A stretch of DNA of 20,363 nucleotides from assembly GCA_021736285.1 (NCBI GenBank), contig JAIPGE010000005.1, positions 1-20,363 of the forward strand, given 5' to 3'. Under the pieces are notes generated by a model that ran no database searches, had not been told where the DNA came from, and saw only the letters and a program-made list of their open reading frames with translations. Shown in pieces: positions 8,708-14,504 of the stretch; the first letter of the stretch is position 1, and each line of letters begins with the position of its first letter. Made by a program: the position numbers and the translations under genes. This stretch comes from Candidatus Izemoplasma sp. (GTDB lineage Bacteria; Bacillota_I; Bacilli_A; Izemoplasmatales; Izemoplasmataceae).

Positions 8708-9424
8708 GTGAAAAAACTTAATCATTATATTTCAACATATCAACAACCGCGCATTTTAGATTTGGCAACTGGCGCCGGTAATTTTATTAAACTATTAACT
8801 GATTTAACTGATGACTATCGTGAAATTATCGGGATTGATAAAGAAAAAAGCGCAATTGATATGGCCCGAAAACACTTTTCTAATGAACGCATTGTATTTA
8901 AACAAATGAGTGCTAATCACTTAAACTTTAAACTTGCAAGTTTTGATATTGTATGTTTCAGTAATTCGCTTCATCACGTCACTGATTTAAGCCAAATTTT
9001 TAAGGAAATAAAAACCGTTTTAAAACCTGATGGTATCGTGATTGTTGCAGAAATGGTCCGTGATCGTCTTACAGATGCACAAAAAAGTCATTTACTATTA
9101 CATCATTTTGCGGCAAAAATTGATCGGTTGTGTGGCATTATTCACGATGAAACATATACACGTAAAGAAATTAAAAACCTCGTAACCTCACATTCAGATC
9201 TAACACTTCTTGATCATTGGATGTTACGATACAACCGTAAAAAATCTAATACAGATGAAGAAATTAAATGGTTATTAAAGACCATAGATAAACTGTCACA
9301 AAAAATTCCGAAACACGCTGAAGAAATGGATGACTTAATCGATGAAGGGCGTGAGATAAAAACTACTATTGAGAAATATGGGTTTGCTTCTTGTCCAACG
9401 AAAGTGATGGTGTTGAAACGATGA
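8708..9424 (+). CDS. Class I SAM-dependent methyltransferase, substrate unknown
   Basis: This is a Rossmann-type methyltransferase of 238 aa. Motif I is ILDLATGAGNF (residues 16-26), the acidic residue that binds the SAM ribose is D44 in IIGIDKEKSA, and SFDIVCFSNSLHHV (78-91) and VLKPDGIVIVAEM (104-116) match the post-I motifs of the UbiE/Methyltransf_11 group. The substrate cannot be named: the C-terminal third, rich in charged residues and helix-like, is not recognised. GTG 8708 is chosen as start because GTGGGTGAT precedes it and a -10 element lies between it and the upstream in-frame TTG. The end overlaps the Nudix gene by four bases. Confidence 0.85.
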   Translation: MKKLNHYISTYQQPRILDLATGAGNFIKLLTDLTDDYREIIGIDKEKSAIDMARKHFSNERIVFKQMSANHLNFKLASFDIVCFSNSLHHVTDLSQIFKEIKTVLKPDGIVIVAEMVRDRLTDAQKSHLLLHHFAAKIDRLCGIIHDETYTRKEIKNLVTSHSDLTLLDHWMLRYNRKKSNTDEEIKWLLKTIDKLSQKIPKHAEEMDDLIDEGREIKTTIEKYGFASCPTKVMVLKR

Positions 9425-9933
9425 AATTGTTACATATTTTTGATCGACGAGATCGAAAAAAAGGATATTTACCAATTGTTTATCGTAATAGCGTGCGAGC
9501 AATTATTTTTAAACATGGCAAGTTGTTAATGGTACACGCAAAAAAGACCGATGAGTATAAGTTTCCAGGTGGTGGCATTGAACCAGATGAAATTCGTGAA
9601 GAGGCACTGCGTCGTGAAGTGTTAGAAGAAGTTGGTCGTAAAGTCAATAGTGTGAACGAATCACTCGGTTACACTGATCAGTTGTATAATGATTTATATG
9701 ATGAACGACGATACTTTTATCTCAGAAGTTATTATTACTTTTGTGAAGTTACCATAGACGTGTATGACCAAAATCTTAATTTGTATGAACAAAACCTGCG
9801 CTTTGAACCAAGATGGGTGACGATTGATGAAGCAATTGAAGCTAATAAAGAAGTGATGGCTCAAGATAAACACCATTTATGGACAGAACGTGAACTCTTT
9901 ATTTTAGAAATGCTCAAGGAGATGATGTCATGA
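9421..9933 (+). CDS. Nudix hydrolase
   Basis: This protein of about 170 aa hydrolyses a nucleoside-diphosphate-linked substrate, exact one unknown. A complete Nudix box is visible: G51-x5-E57-x7-R65-E66-V-L-E69-E70-x-G72, preceded by EYKFPGG. The strand region VRAIIFKHGKLLMVHAKK and the later LRFEPRWVTIDEAIEAN fit the fold. ATG 9421 overlaps the methyltransferase stop (ATGA); the longer in-frame opening from 9391 would overlap that gene by 34 bases and is less likely. A dUTPase follows directly, so nucleotide-pool cleaning is a reasonable guess, but the box alone does not show it. Confidence 0.88.
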   Translation: MKLLHIFDRRDRKKGYLPIVYRNSVRAIIFKHGKLLMVHAKKTDEYKFPGGGIEPDEIREEALRREVLEEVGRKVNSVNESLGYTDQLYNDLYDERRYFYLRSYYYFCEVTIDVYDQNLNLYEQNLRFEPRWVTIDEAIEANKEVMAQDKHHLWTERELFILEMLKEMMS

Positions 9934-10373
9934 GAGGATTCGAAAAAGCAAAGCAGTATGAACACCTGACGTTTGAGTTACCCAAACGGTCAACTAAACA
10001 TAGCGCTGGCTATGACATCGCATTAATAGAAGCTGTTACGATTCAACCAGGTGAGATTGCGTTAGGTGTGACAGGAATAAAAGCATATATGCAAAATGAT
10101 GAAGTATTAAAACTGTATCCACGAAGTAGTTTACCCAAACGCTATCATTTAACCATTCCCAATAATGTTGGTATCATCGATAAAGACTATTATTCAAATT
10201 CGGATAATGATGGCGCTATTTTTGTATCATTATATAATTTTGGGAAGGATTCAGTTACCGTTAAAAAAGGTGAACGTGTTGCACAAGGTATCTTTCAAAA
10301 GTACCTTGTGAGTCCTGAAGAATCTGATGTTATAACAACACGCAATGGTGGATTTGGAAGTACTGGGAAATAA
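9930..10373 (+). CDS. dut: dUTP diphosphatase (trimeric type)
   Basis: dUTPase converts dUTP to dUMP and pyrophosphate, keeping uracil out of DNA and supplying dUMP for thymidylate. All five conserved motifs can be picked out in 147 aa: SAGYDI (25-30), YPRSSL (63-68), GIIDKDYY (81-88), RVAQGIF (116-122) and the C-terminal arm RNGGFGSTG (138-146). The start overlaps the Nudix stop (ATGA), giving a tight three-gene unit. No clear terminator follows before the next promoter at 10399. Confidence 0.93.
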   Translation: MRGFEKAKQYEHLTFELPKRSTKHSAGYDIALIEAVTIQPGEIALGVTGIKAYMQNDEVLKLYPRSSLPKRYHLTIPNNVGIIDKDYYSNSDNDGAIFVSLYNFGKDSVTVKKGERVAQGIFQKYLVSPEESDVITTRNGGFGSTGK

Positions 10374-10398
10374 CACCTAAATTATCTATATTATTTCA

Positions 10399-10427
10399 TT
10401 GACTTCAACGACTATGTATCATACAAT
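10399..10427 (+). promoter_or_regulatory. Sigma-A-type promoter of the cobalamin riboswitch operon
   Basis: TTGACT (10399-10404), a 17-bp spacer and TACAAT (10422-10427) make a near-consensus vegetative promoter. The expected start near 10434 is just upstream of helix P1 of the riboswitch, which supports both calls. Confidence 0.82.
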
Positions 10428-10434
10428 AAAATTG

Positions 10435-10588
10435 GATGTTAGGTGTCTCTTAGCGAGACATAACAGGGAATTGAGTGAAAATCTCAAGCTGTCCCAGCAA
10501 CCGTGATTCGGACGAAATGCGCTTGTCCACTGCTTCTTAGCGGGAAGGACGCAAAGTAGGATGAACATCAGCCGGTAGACCTACCTAA
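10435..10588 (+). promoter_or_regulatory. Cobalamin (vitamin B12) riboswitch aptamer
   Basis: This leader carries the cobalamin aptamer hallmarks in the right order. P1 closes with TTAGGT (10439-10444) and ACCTAA (10583-10588). A hairpin TGTCTC/GAGACA follows at 10444-10460. The core reads CAGGGAA (10464-10470), TTGAGTGAAAATCTCAA as a stem-loop (10471-10487), then GCTGTCCCAGCAACCGTGA. The side domain has CCACTG (10527-10532) and GCGGGAAGGACGC (10540-10552). The B12 box reads AGCCGGTAGACCTACC (10570-10585). The 341-bp gap between dut and the next gene is filled by promoter, aptamer and expression platform. It predicts that the three downstream genes are repressed when cobalamin is plentiful. 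Confidence 0.95.
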
Positions 10589-10604
10589 AATCTAAGAAAC
10601 ATGA

Positions 10605-10683
10605 ATACTCCTGGGTAATGAGTATGTCGTTTTTAAATGAGTTTTATAAAAACGGTAAATCATCCAGGAGGATGGTTTTTTTT
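10605..10683 (+). terminator. Riboswitch expression platform with intrinsic terminator
   Basis: The terminator is ATCATCC (10659-10665), AGGA loop, GGATGGT (10670-10676), overlapping a run of eight T (10676-10683). A competing antiterminator can form between CTCCTGG (10608-10614) and CCAGGAG (10664-10670), which uses part of both terminator arms. A third helix, ATACTC (10605-10610) with GAGTAT (10620-10625), blocks the antiterminator and would favour termination. A further hairpin CGTTTTTA/TAAAAACG (10628-10635, 10647-10654) sits between the antiterminator arms. This is a transcription-attenuation design; that ligand binding favours termination is inferred from the family. Confidence 0.85.
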
Positions 10684-10714
10684 ATTTTACAAAATATAAA
10701 AGGAGGACACATGA

Positions 10715-12052
10715 ATGAAAAAACTATTCTCTGTGGTTTTAACATTAATGCTTGTAATCAGTTTAAGCGCATGTAACAACAGTGCCTTAAATGAAAAAAT
10801 GGCAGAAATTAAAACCCTACAACAAGAGATCGCGTCGTTAGAAGAAGACGCAAGTACCAAAGATGCATTAATTGAAGATTACGAAACACAAATTGCTGAA
10901 CTAGAGGCAGAGGTTGCGGCCTTACAAAACCAGATTTATGACAACATAATTACCATCACATATGAAGATTATTATGGTGATTATCGCAGTCAAGCACTCG
11001 GGTATGATGATACCTTTTCTGGTAACTTATTTGAATTATTAGACAGTGAATTTGATATTACTGCTAATGATACAGAGTACGGAAAAACGCTTATATCATT
11101 TGAACATTTATCACCGCTTAACGGGGCATATATTGCCTTTTACAAAAATGGCAATCCATCGATGGTTGGTGTTGAAAGTGCATCGTTCGAACACGGTGAT
11201 GTGTTTGATTTTAAGATTGAGTACTGGGATGCCTTTGAACAACAAGTTGATGATGCGATTCAATTATTTTTAACCAATCATGTCAATGATTATATCAATG
11301 ATACAACATATCAATATTATGTTGTGACAGCGCTCAGTTTACTTGATGAACTAGACAATTATACAACTTCAAGTGATGTTGTAAATTATGTTGAGGGGTT
11401 AACCTTAGATACCTATGCCAATTATTTTAAAGCAATTGCTTTACTCAATGCATCAGGTAATGATGCGTCATCCTATATTAGTGATTTGGCGAGTATTGCC
11501 ACAACAGGACCTTATGGACAAACAGCGTACACTTTAATTGCTTTAAACAGTGCTGAAACACCAGTTGATTATACATCTTTCGAAACTAGTGCACTTGACT
11601 ATTTTAGCAACAACACACCGTATGATGTTGGCATAGATACTGGCGCAGTTGATTTGATCGCTCTTGCTAAATACACTGATGAATCCGGTGTTGAAACGTT
11701 AATTAATGATTATCTAACATGGATCGAAACAGATCAATTGGATAATGGTGGTGTAATGACACGTGATATGGGCTGGGGAAGCACATTAAACGCATCAAGT
11801 TTATCGCAAATTATTATCGCAATGATTGCCAATGATATCAATCCGCGAAGTGCCACATACACCACAAATAACAACACACTCATCGATGCCTTACTGTTAT
11901 TTCAAACCGATACGGGGAGTTTCGATTGGGTGTTAACTGATGATACAGATGAAGATTTAGCATTTAGCACACCACAAGCTTTTTTAGCACTTGTGATGTA
12001 TCAAGTATATTCAAATGAAGGGACTGCAATACAACCATTTGACGCAGCATAG
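10715..12052 (+). CDS. Transcobalamin-like surface lipoprotein: coiled coil, DUF4430-like domain, alpha/alpha-barrel-like domain
   Basis: This 445 aa protein has a lipoprotein signal peptide with lipobox L17-S-A-C20, so it should be anchored on the outer face of the membrane. Residues about 26-74 form a charged heptad-like coiled coil, probably a stalk. Residues about 77-172 resemble DUF4430, the fold of the C-terminal domain of intrinsic factor/transcobalamin, ending in YIAFYKNGNPSMVGVES. Residues about 173-434 are helical repeats of prenyltransferase/terpene-cyclase type, with TGAVDLIALAKY, SSLSQIIIAMIANDINP and STPQAFLALVMYQ. Start: AGGAGG at 10701-10706 serves ATG 10715; ATG 10711 is out of frame. 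It is the first gene under the B12 riboswitch, suggesting cobalamin capture. Domain calls are from pattern memory; the lipobox and riboswitch link are directly seen. Confidence 0.85.
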   Translation: MKKLFSVVLTLMLVISLSACNNSALNEKMAEIKTLQQEIASLEEDASTKDALIEDYETQIAELEAEVAALQNQIYDNIITITYEDYYGDYRSQALGYDDTFSGNLFELLDSEFDITANDTEYGKTLISFEHLSPLNGAYIAFYKNGNPSMVGVESASFEHGDVFDFKIEYWDAFEQQVDDAIQLFLTNHVNDYINDTTYQYYVVTALSLLDELDNYTTSSDVVNYVEGLTLDTYANYFKAIALLNASGNDASSYISDLASIATTGPYGQTAYTLIALNSAETPVDYTSFETSALDYFSNNTPYDVGIDTGAVDLIALAKYTDESGVETLINDYLTWIETDQLDNGGVMTRDMGWGSTLNASSLSQIIIAMIANDINPRSATYTTNNNTLIDALLLFQTDTGSFDWVLTDDTDEDLAFSTPQAFLALVMYQVYSNEGTAIQPFDAA

Positions 12053-12067
12053 AAAGGTGTGGTGAGT

Positions 12068-12487
12068 ATGAAAAAGATAGGACTTAGCATTGGCATCATT
12101 TTTGTTACTGTGATTGCCGTATTTTTACTCACCAGACAAATTAACGACACCGTTGGTGAGATTCGATTTGTCGTTAAAGACCAAAGTGACAACATCATCA
12201 TTGATGATAGATTAGCATTTTCTGAAGATGATGATTTGGTTACAATATTAGAAGACAATTATACCGTTTATTGTGCAAGTGAAACCTATCAACCGACACT
12301 CAATTGTGATACCACTTTTGTCAATGGTCGGGTCATCCTAGGCATTGAAGATATTGTGACCGATTGGAACAATACGTATATTGGTATTTATATTAATGGT
12401 ACTTACAGCAGTGTCGGTGTTGACAGTATTGCACTGCGTGATGGCGATACCATCATCTTTGAAGTGATGACGTTAGGAGACGAGTAA
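12068..12487 (+). CDS. Membrane-anchored DUF4430-like protein
   Basis: This small protein of about 139 aa starts with a single hydrophobic segment (residues 4-21) that could be a membrane anchor or an uncleaved signal; no lipobox is seen. The rest is one DUF4430-like beta domain: EIRFVVKDQSDN, a middle region with C69 and C80 that could form a disulfide, and the end segment YIGIYINGTYSSVGVDS followed by RDGDTIIFEV. That end lines up with the one in the upstream lipoprotein. ATG 12068 is preferred to GTG 12059 or 12062 because AAAGGTG (12053-12059) is the ribosome binding site. It lies 15 bases after the lipoprotein gene and one base before the S component, so all three are probably one transcript. 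Confidence 0.82.
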   Translation: MKKIGLSIGIIFVTVIAVFLLTRQINDTVGEIRFVVKDQSDNIIIDDRLAFSEDDDLVTILEDNYTVYCASETYQPTLNCDTTFVNGRVILGIEDIVTDWNNTYIGIYINGTYSSVGVDSIALRDGDTIIFEVMTLGDE

Positions 12488-12488
12488 T

Positions 12489-13007
12489 ATGGAAACAAAA
12501 AAATTATTAATGATTGCTTTTGCAATTGCGATAACATTCACCCAAGAACAGATACTTGTTTTTTTACCGAACATCCAATTTACCGTCTTATTGATGTTTG
12601 TGTTTGCTAGCGTATTCACCTATAAAGAAATGTTTATCTATGTTCTTGGCTATGTCTTAATTGATAGTCTATACATGGGTGGGTTTAATCTGTTTTATAT
12701 GGTACCTATGTTATTGAGTTGGATGACAATTACGGTAATTTATCAGGTTTTCTTAAAGCAAAGTGACAATATTTATTTTAAAGCATCACTAGCCTTTGTG
12801 TTTGGCTTTATCTATGGGTGGATGTTTATTCCATTTCATATGATGCAAACGGGAATTGATCAATTTTTACCGTATCTAATTGCTGATCTACCGTTTGAAC
12901 TGGTCATGGCTTCTACTGGATTTTTAACCGTTTTGTGGGGGTATAATCCATTGGTTCGTGTGTTAAAGATTTCTTTAAATCAACCAGTACCAATTACTGT
13001 AAAATGA
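12489..13007 (+). CDS. ECF transporter S component-like membrane protein, probable cobalamin uptake
   Basis: This 172 aa protein is almost all membrane helix, with about six segments (roughly 5-25, 30-46, 49-65, 69-88, 98-118, 128-150). Length and topology match substrate-binding S components of energy-coupling-factor transporters. Helix 1 has an A10-x3-A14 pattern like that used to contact the T subunit, and the end IADLPFELVMASTGF followed by NPLVRVLK resembles the usual S-component C-terminus. No ATPase or T component is nearby, so it would use a shared ECF module elsewhere in the genome. Placement under the B12 riboswitch behind two transcobalamin-like proteins suggests cobalamin or a precursor as substrate. 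AGGAGA at 12475-12480 serves the ATG. The family match is by eye. Confidence 0.75.
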   Translation: METKKLLMIAFAIAITFTQEQILVFLPNIQFTVLLMFVFASVFTYKEMFIYVLGYVLIDSLYMGGFNLFYMVPMLLSWMTITVIYQVFLKQSDNIYFKASLAFVFGFIYGWMFIPFHMMQTGIDQFLPYLIADLPFELVMASTGFLTVLWGYNPLVRVLKISLNQPVPITVK

Positions 13008-13102
13008 GCACACATAATAATTGCATAGATAATAAAGAATTAAATCCTGATATAATACGACATTAACTGCTTATATAATATATGAAAAAAAGGTAAAAAG
13101 AC

Positions 13103-13131
13103 TTGCACTAATTGATGGAATTTGATACAAT
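13103..13131 (+). promoter_or_regulatory. Promoter of rpsB
   Basis: TTGCAC (13103-13108), a 17-bp spacer and TACAAT (13126-13131), with a TG one base before the -10, make a strong promoter as expected for a ribosomal protein gene. Another extended -10, TGATATAAT (13048-13056), lies farther upstream without a fitting -35 and may be a second, weaker start. Confidence 0.8.
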
Positions 13132-13137
13132 AATTAA

Positions 13138-13241
13138 GCCGTAATGAATACACACACACTGGAGTAACGAGTGGAGAGCTTGAAAAAGTCGCTTTGTTAT
13201 GATGAAGGTAGTGGAGGCGAAAATCAAAAGGAGGAATACAA
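13138..13241 (+). promoter_or_regulatory. rpsB 5' leader, possible regulatory RNA
   Basis: About 100 nt of untranslated leader lie between the predicted start and rpsB. It contains an (AC)n run (13150-13159), three TGGAG copies (13160-13164, 13172-13176, 13212-13216), and a weak helix TAACGAG/CTTTGTTA (13165-13171 with 13192-13199, two G-U pairs). AAGGAGG at 13228-13234 is the ribosome binding site. Autoregulation by S2 is known in other bacteria, so this could be an S2-binding leader, but I do not recognise a described motif. The rest of the gap from 13008 shows no gene. Confidence 0.35.
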
Positions 13242-14399
13242 ATGAGCGTTGTAACAATGAAAGAATTGTTAGAATCAGGAGTTCATTTTGGTCACCAAAC
13301 ACGGAGATGGAATCCGAAAATGGATCGATATATTTATACATCTCGTGGTGGAATCCATATTGTGGATTTACAACAAACGGTGAAAATGATGGAAGATGCC
13401 TATCAACAAATTCTTGAGGTAGGTAAAAATGGTGGCAAGATTTTATTTGTCGGGACAAAAAAACAAGCGAAAGATGTTGTGAAACAAGCAGCTGTTCGCT
13501 CGGGACAATTCTATGTAACAAAACGTTGGTTAGGTGGCACATTAACAAACTTCAAAACCATCCGCAAATCAATTCGTAAATTACATAACTTGAACCGTCA
13601 AGAAAAAGATGGAACGTTTGATCGTCTACCGAAAAAAGAAGTCCTAGAAGCGCGCCGTGAAATGGAGCGTCTAGAATCATTCTTAGGTGGTATTAAAGAG
13701 ATGAAAACATTGCCTCAAGCTGTGATTGTTGTTGATATTATTCAAGACAAAAACGCAGTCCTTGAAGCGAAAAAGTTAGGTATCCCAGTCTTTGCATTGG
13801 TCGATACAAACTGCGATCCAGATTTAGTAGATGTTATTATCCCGGGTAACGATGATGCAATTCGTGCCATTAAATTGGTCGTTAACAAATTTGCTGATGC
13901 AATGTTGAATGCAGCTGGTGGTGCTGGTGAAGAATCACAAGGCAAACCACAAGCAAAACAACAAGTTAAACCAAGACCAACCAAACCATCGCCAAAAAAA
14001 GAAGCGAAGCCTGTAGCTAAAAAAGCAAGCAAGCCAGAGCCGAAAAAAGAAGCGAAGCCTGTAGCTAAAAAAGCAAGCAAGCCAGAGCCGAAAAAAGAAG
14101 CGAAGCCTGTAGCTAAAAAAGCAAGCAAGCCAGAGCCAAAAAAAGAAGCGAAGCCTGTAGCTAAAAAAGCAAGCAAGCCAGAGCCGAAAAAAGAAGCGAA
14201 GCCTGTAGCTAAAAAAGCAAGCAAGCCAGAACAGAAAAAAGAAGCTCCTAAAAAGGAAAAATCACCAGAAACAAACAAATTAACTGAAAAAGAGTTGGAA
14301 AATATGACTGTTGTTGAGTTAAAAGCGTTATGTAAAGAACGCGACATTTCTGGTTACTCAAAATTACGCAAAGCTGAATTAATTGAAACCTTAAAGTAA
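13242..14399 (+). CDS. rpsB: 30S ribosomal protein S2 with long repetitive C-terminal extension
   Basis: Residues 1 to about 225 are a normal S2: MKELLESGVHFGHQTRRWNP, GGIHIVDLQQT, ILFVGTKKQA, RWLGGTLTNFKTI, and PVFALVDTNCDPDLVD with IPGNDDAIRAI. S2 binds the 30S head-platform junction near S1 in other bacteria. The usual length is about 250 aa; this one is 385. The extra part holds a K/P/A-rich linker, five copies of a 16-residue unit KKEAKPVAKKASKPEP (252-331), and a C-terminal 39 aa (347-385) resembling SAP/Rho-N domains, with MTVVELKALCKERDISGYSK followed by LRKAELIETL. The frame runs through without interruption, so it is not an assembly slip in phase. It has its own promoter and a terminator right after the stop. 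Confidence 0.95.
   Translation: MSVVTMKELLESGVHFGHQTRRWNPKMDRYIYTSRGGIHIVDLQQTVKMMEDAYQQILEVGKNGGKILFVGTKKQAKDVVKQAAVRSGQFYVTKRWLGGTLTNFKTIRKSIRKLHNLNRQEKDGTFDRLPKKEVLEARREMERLESFLGGIKEMKTLPQAVIVVDIIQDKNAVLEAKKLGIPVFALVDTNCDPDLVDVIIPGNDDAIRAIKLVVNKFADAMLNAAGGAGEESQGKPQAKQQVKPRPTKPSPKKEAKPVAKKASKPEPKKEAKPVAKKASKPEPKKEAKPVAKKASKPEPKKEAKPVAKKASKPEPKKEAKPVAKKASKPEQKKEAPKKEKSPETNKLTEKELENMTVVELKALCKERDISGYSKLRKAELIETLK
13995..14234 (+). repeat. Five tandem copies of a 48-bp coding repeat in rpsB
   Basis: Units start at 13995, 14043, 14091, 14139 and 14187, each 48 bp and encoding KKEAKPVAKKASKPEP. Copies 1, 2 and 4 appear identical at DNA level, copy 3 differs at a final third-position base (cca for ccg), and copy 5 ends in gaacag. 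Synonymous positions are conserved, so the array expanded recently. Whole-unit gains or losses keep the frame. Confidence 0.95.
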
Positions 14400-14400
14400 C

Positions 14401-14425
14401 AAAAAGAGCTTTCGGGCTCTTTTTT
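14401..14425 (+). terminator. Intrinsic terminator after rpsB
   Basis: AAAAAGAGC (14401-14409) pairs with GCTCTTTTT (14416-14424) around TTTCGG; the end is a six-T run. It begins two bases after the rpsB stop and lies between rpsB and tsf, which are joined on one transcript in many bacteria. Confidence 0.85.
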
Positions 14426-14447
14426 GAAGGGTATCCAATAATTATAA

Positions 14448-14476
14448 TTGATATCATTAATAATATATGATATAGT
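14448..14476 (+). promoter_or_regulatory. Promoter of tsf
   Basis: TTGATA (14448-14453), 17 bp, then TATAGT (14471-14476) with an extended TG. The predicted start near 14483 leaves only about 22 nt of leader before the tsf ATG, holding the AGGAGG site. Confidence 0.7.
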
Positions 14477-14504
14477 ATGAATGATAATGATAGGAGGAAA
14501 TATC

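Noticed and set aside
10711..10773. ATG at 10711 as start of the riboswitch-controlled gene
   Set aside because: This frame closes after about twenty codons, while ATG 10715 opens the 445-codon lipoprotein frame with a normal signal peptide.
13150..13159. AC dinucleotide run as a microsatellite or phase-variable promoter element
   Set aside because: Only five units, and it lies after the -10, not between -35 and -10; kept only as a leader detail.
13108..13548. 146-codon minus-strand open frame across the rpsB start
   Set aside because: It lies antisense to the rpsB promoter, leader and conserved N-terminus, and has no recognisable protein pattern.
13742..14347. 201-codon open frame on the minus strand full of repeats (LAFLATGFASFFGSG type)
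   Set aside because: It is the complement of the 48-bp rpsB array; the repeats keep the antisense frame open. No ribosome binding site was seen and the sense frame is S2.
14481..14504. Upstream ATGs for tsf (14481, 14487)
   Set aside because: The sequence holds the AGGAGG site itself, and EF-Ts normally begins at the MAISAKLVKEL seen from 14505.
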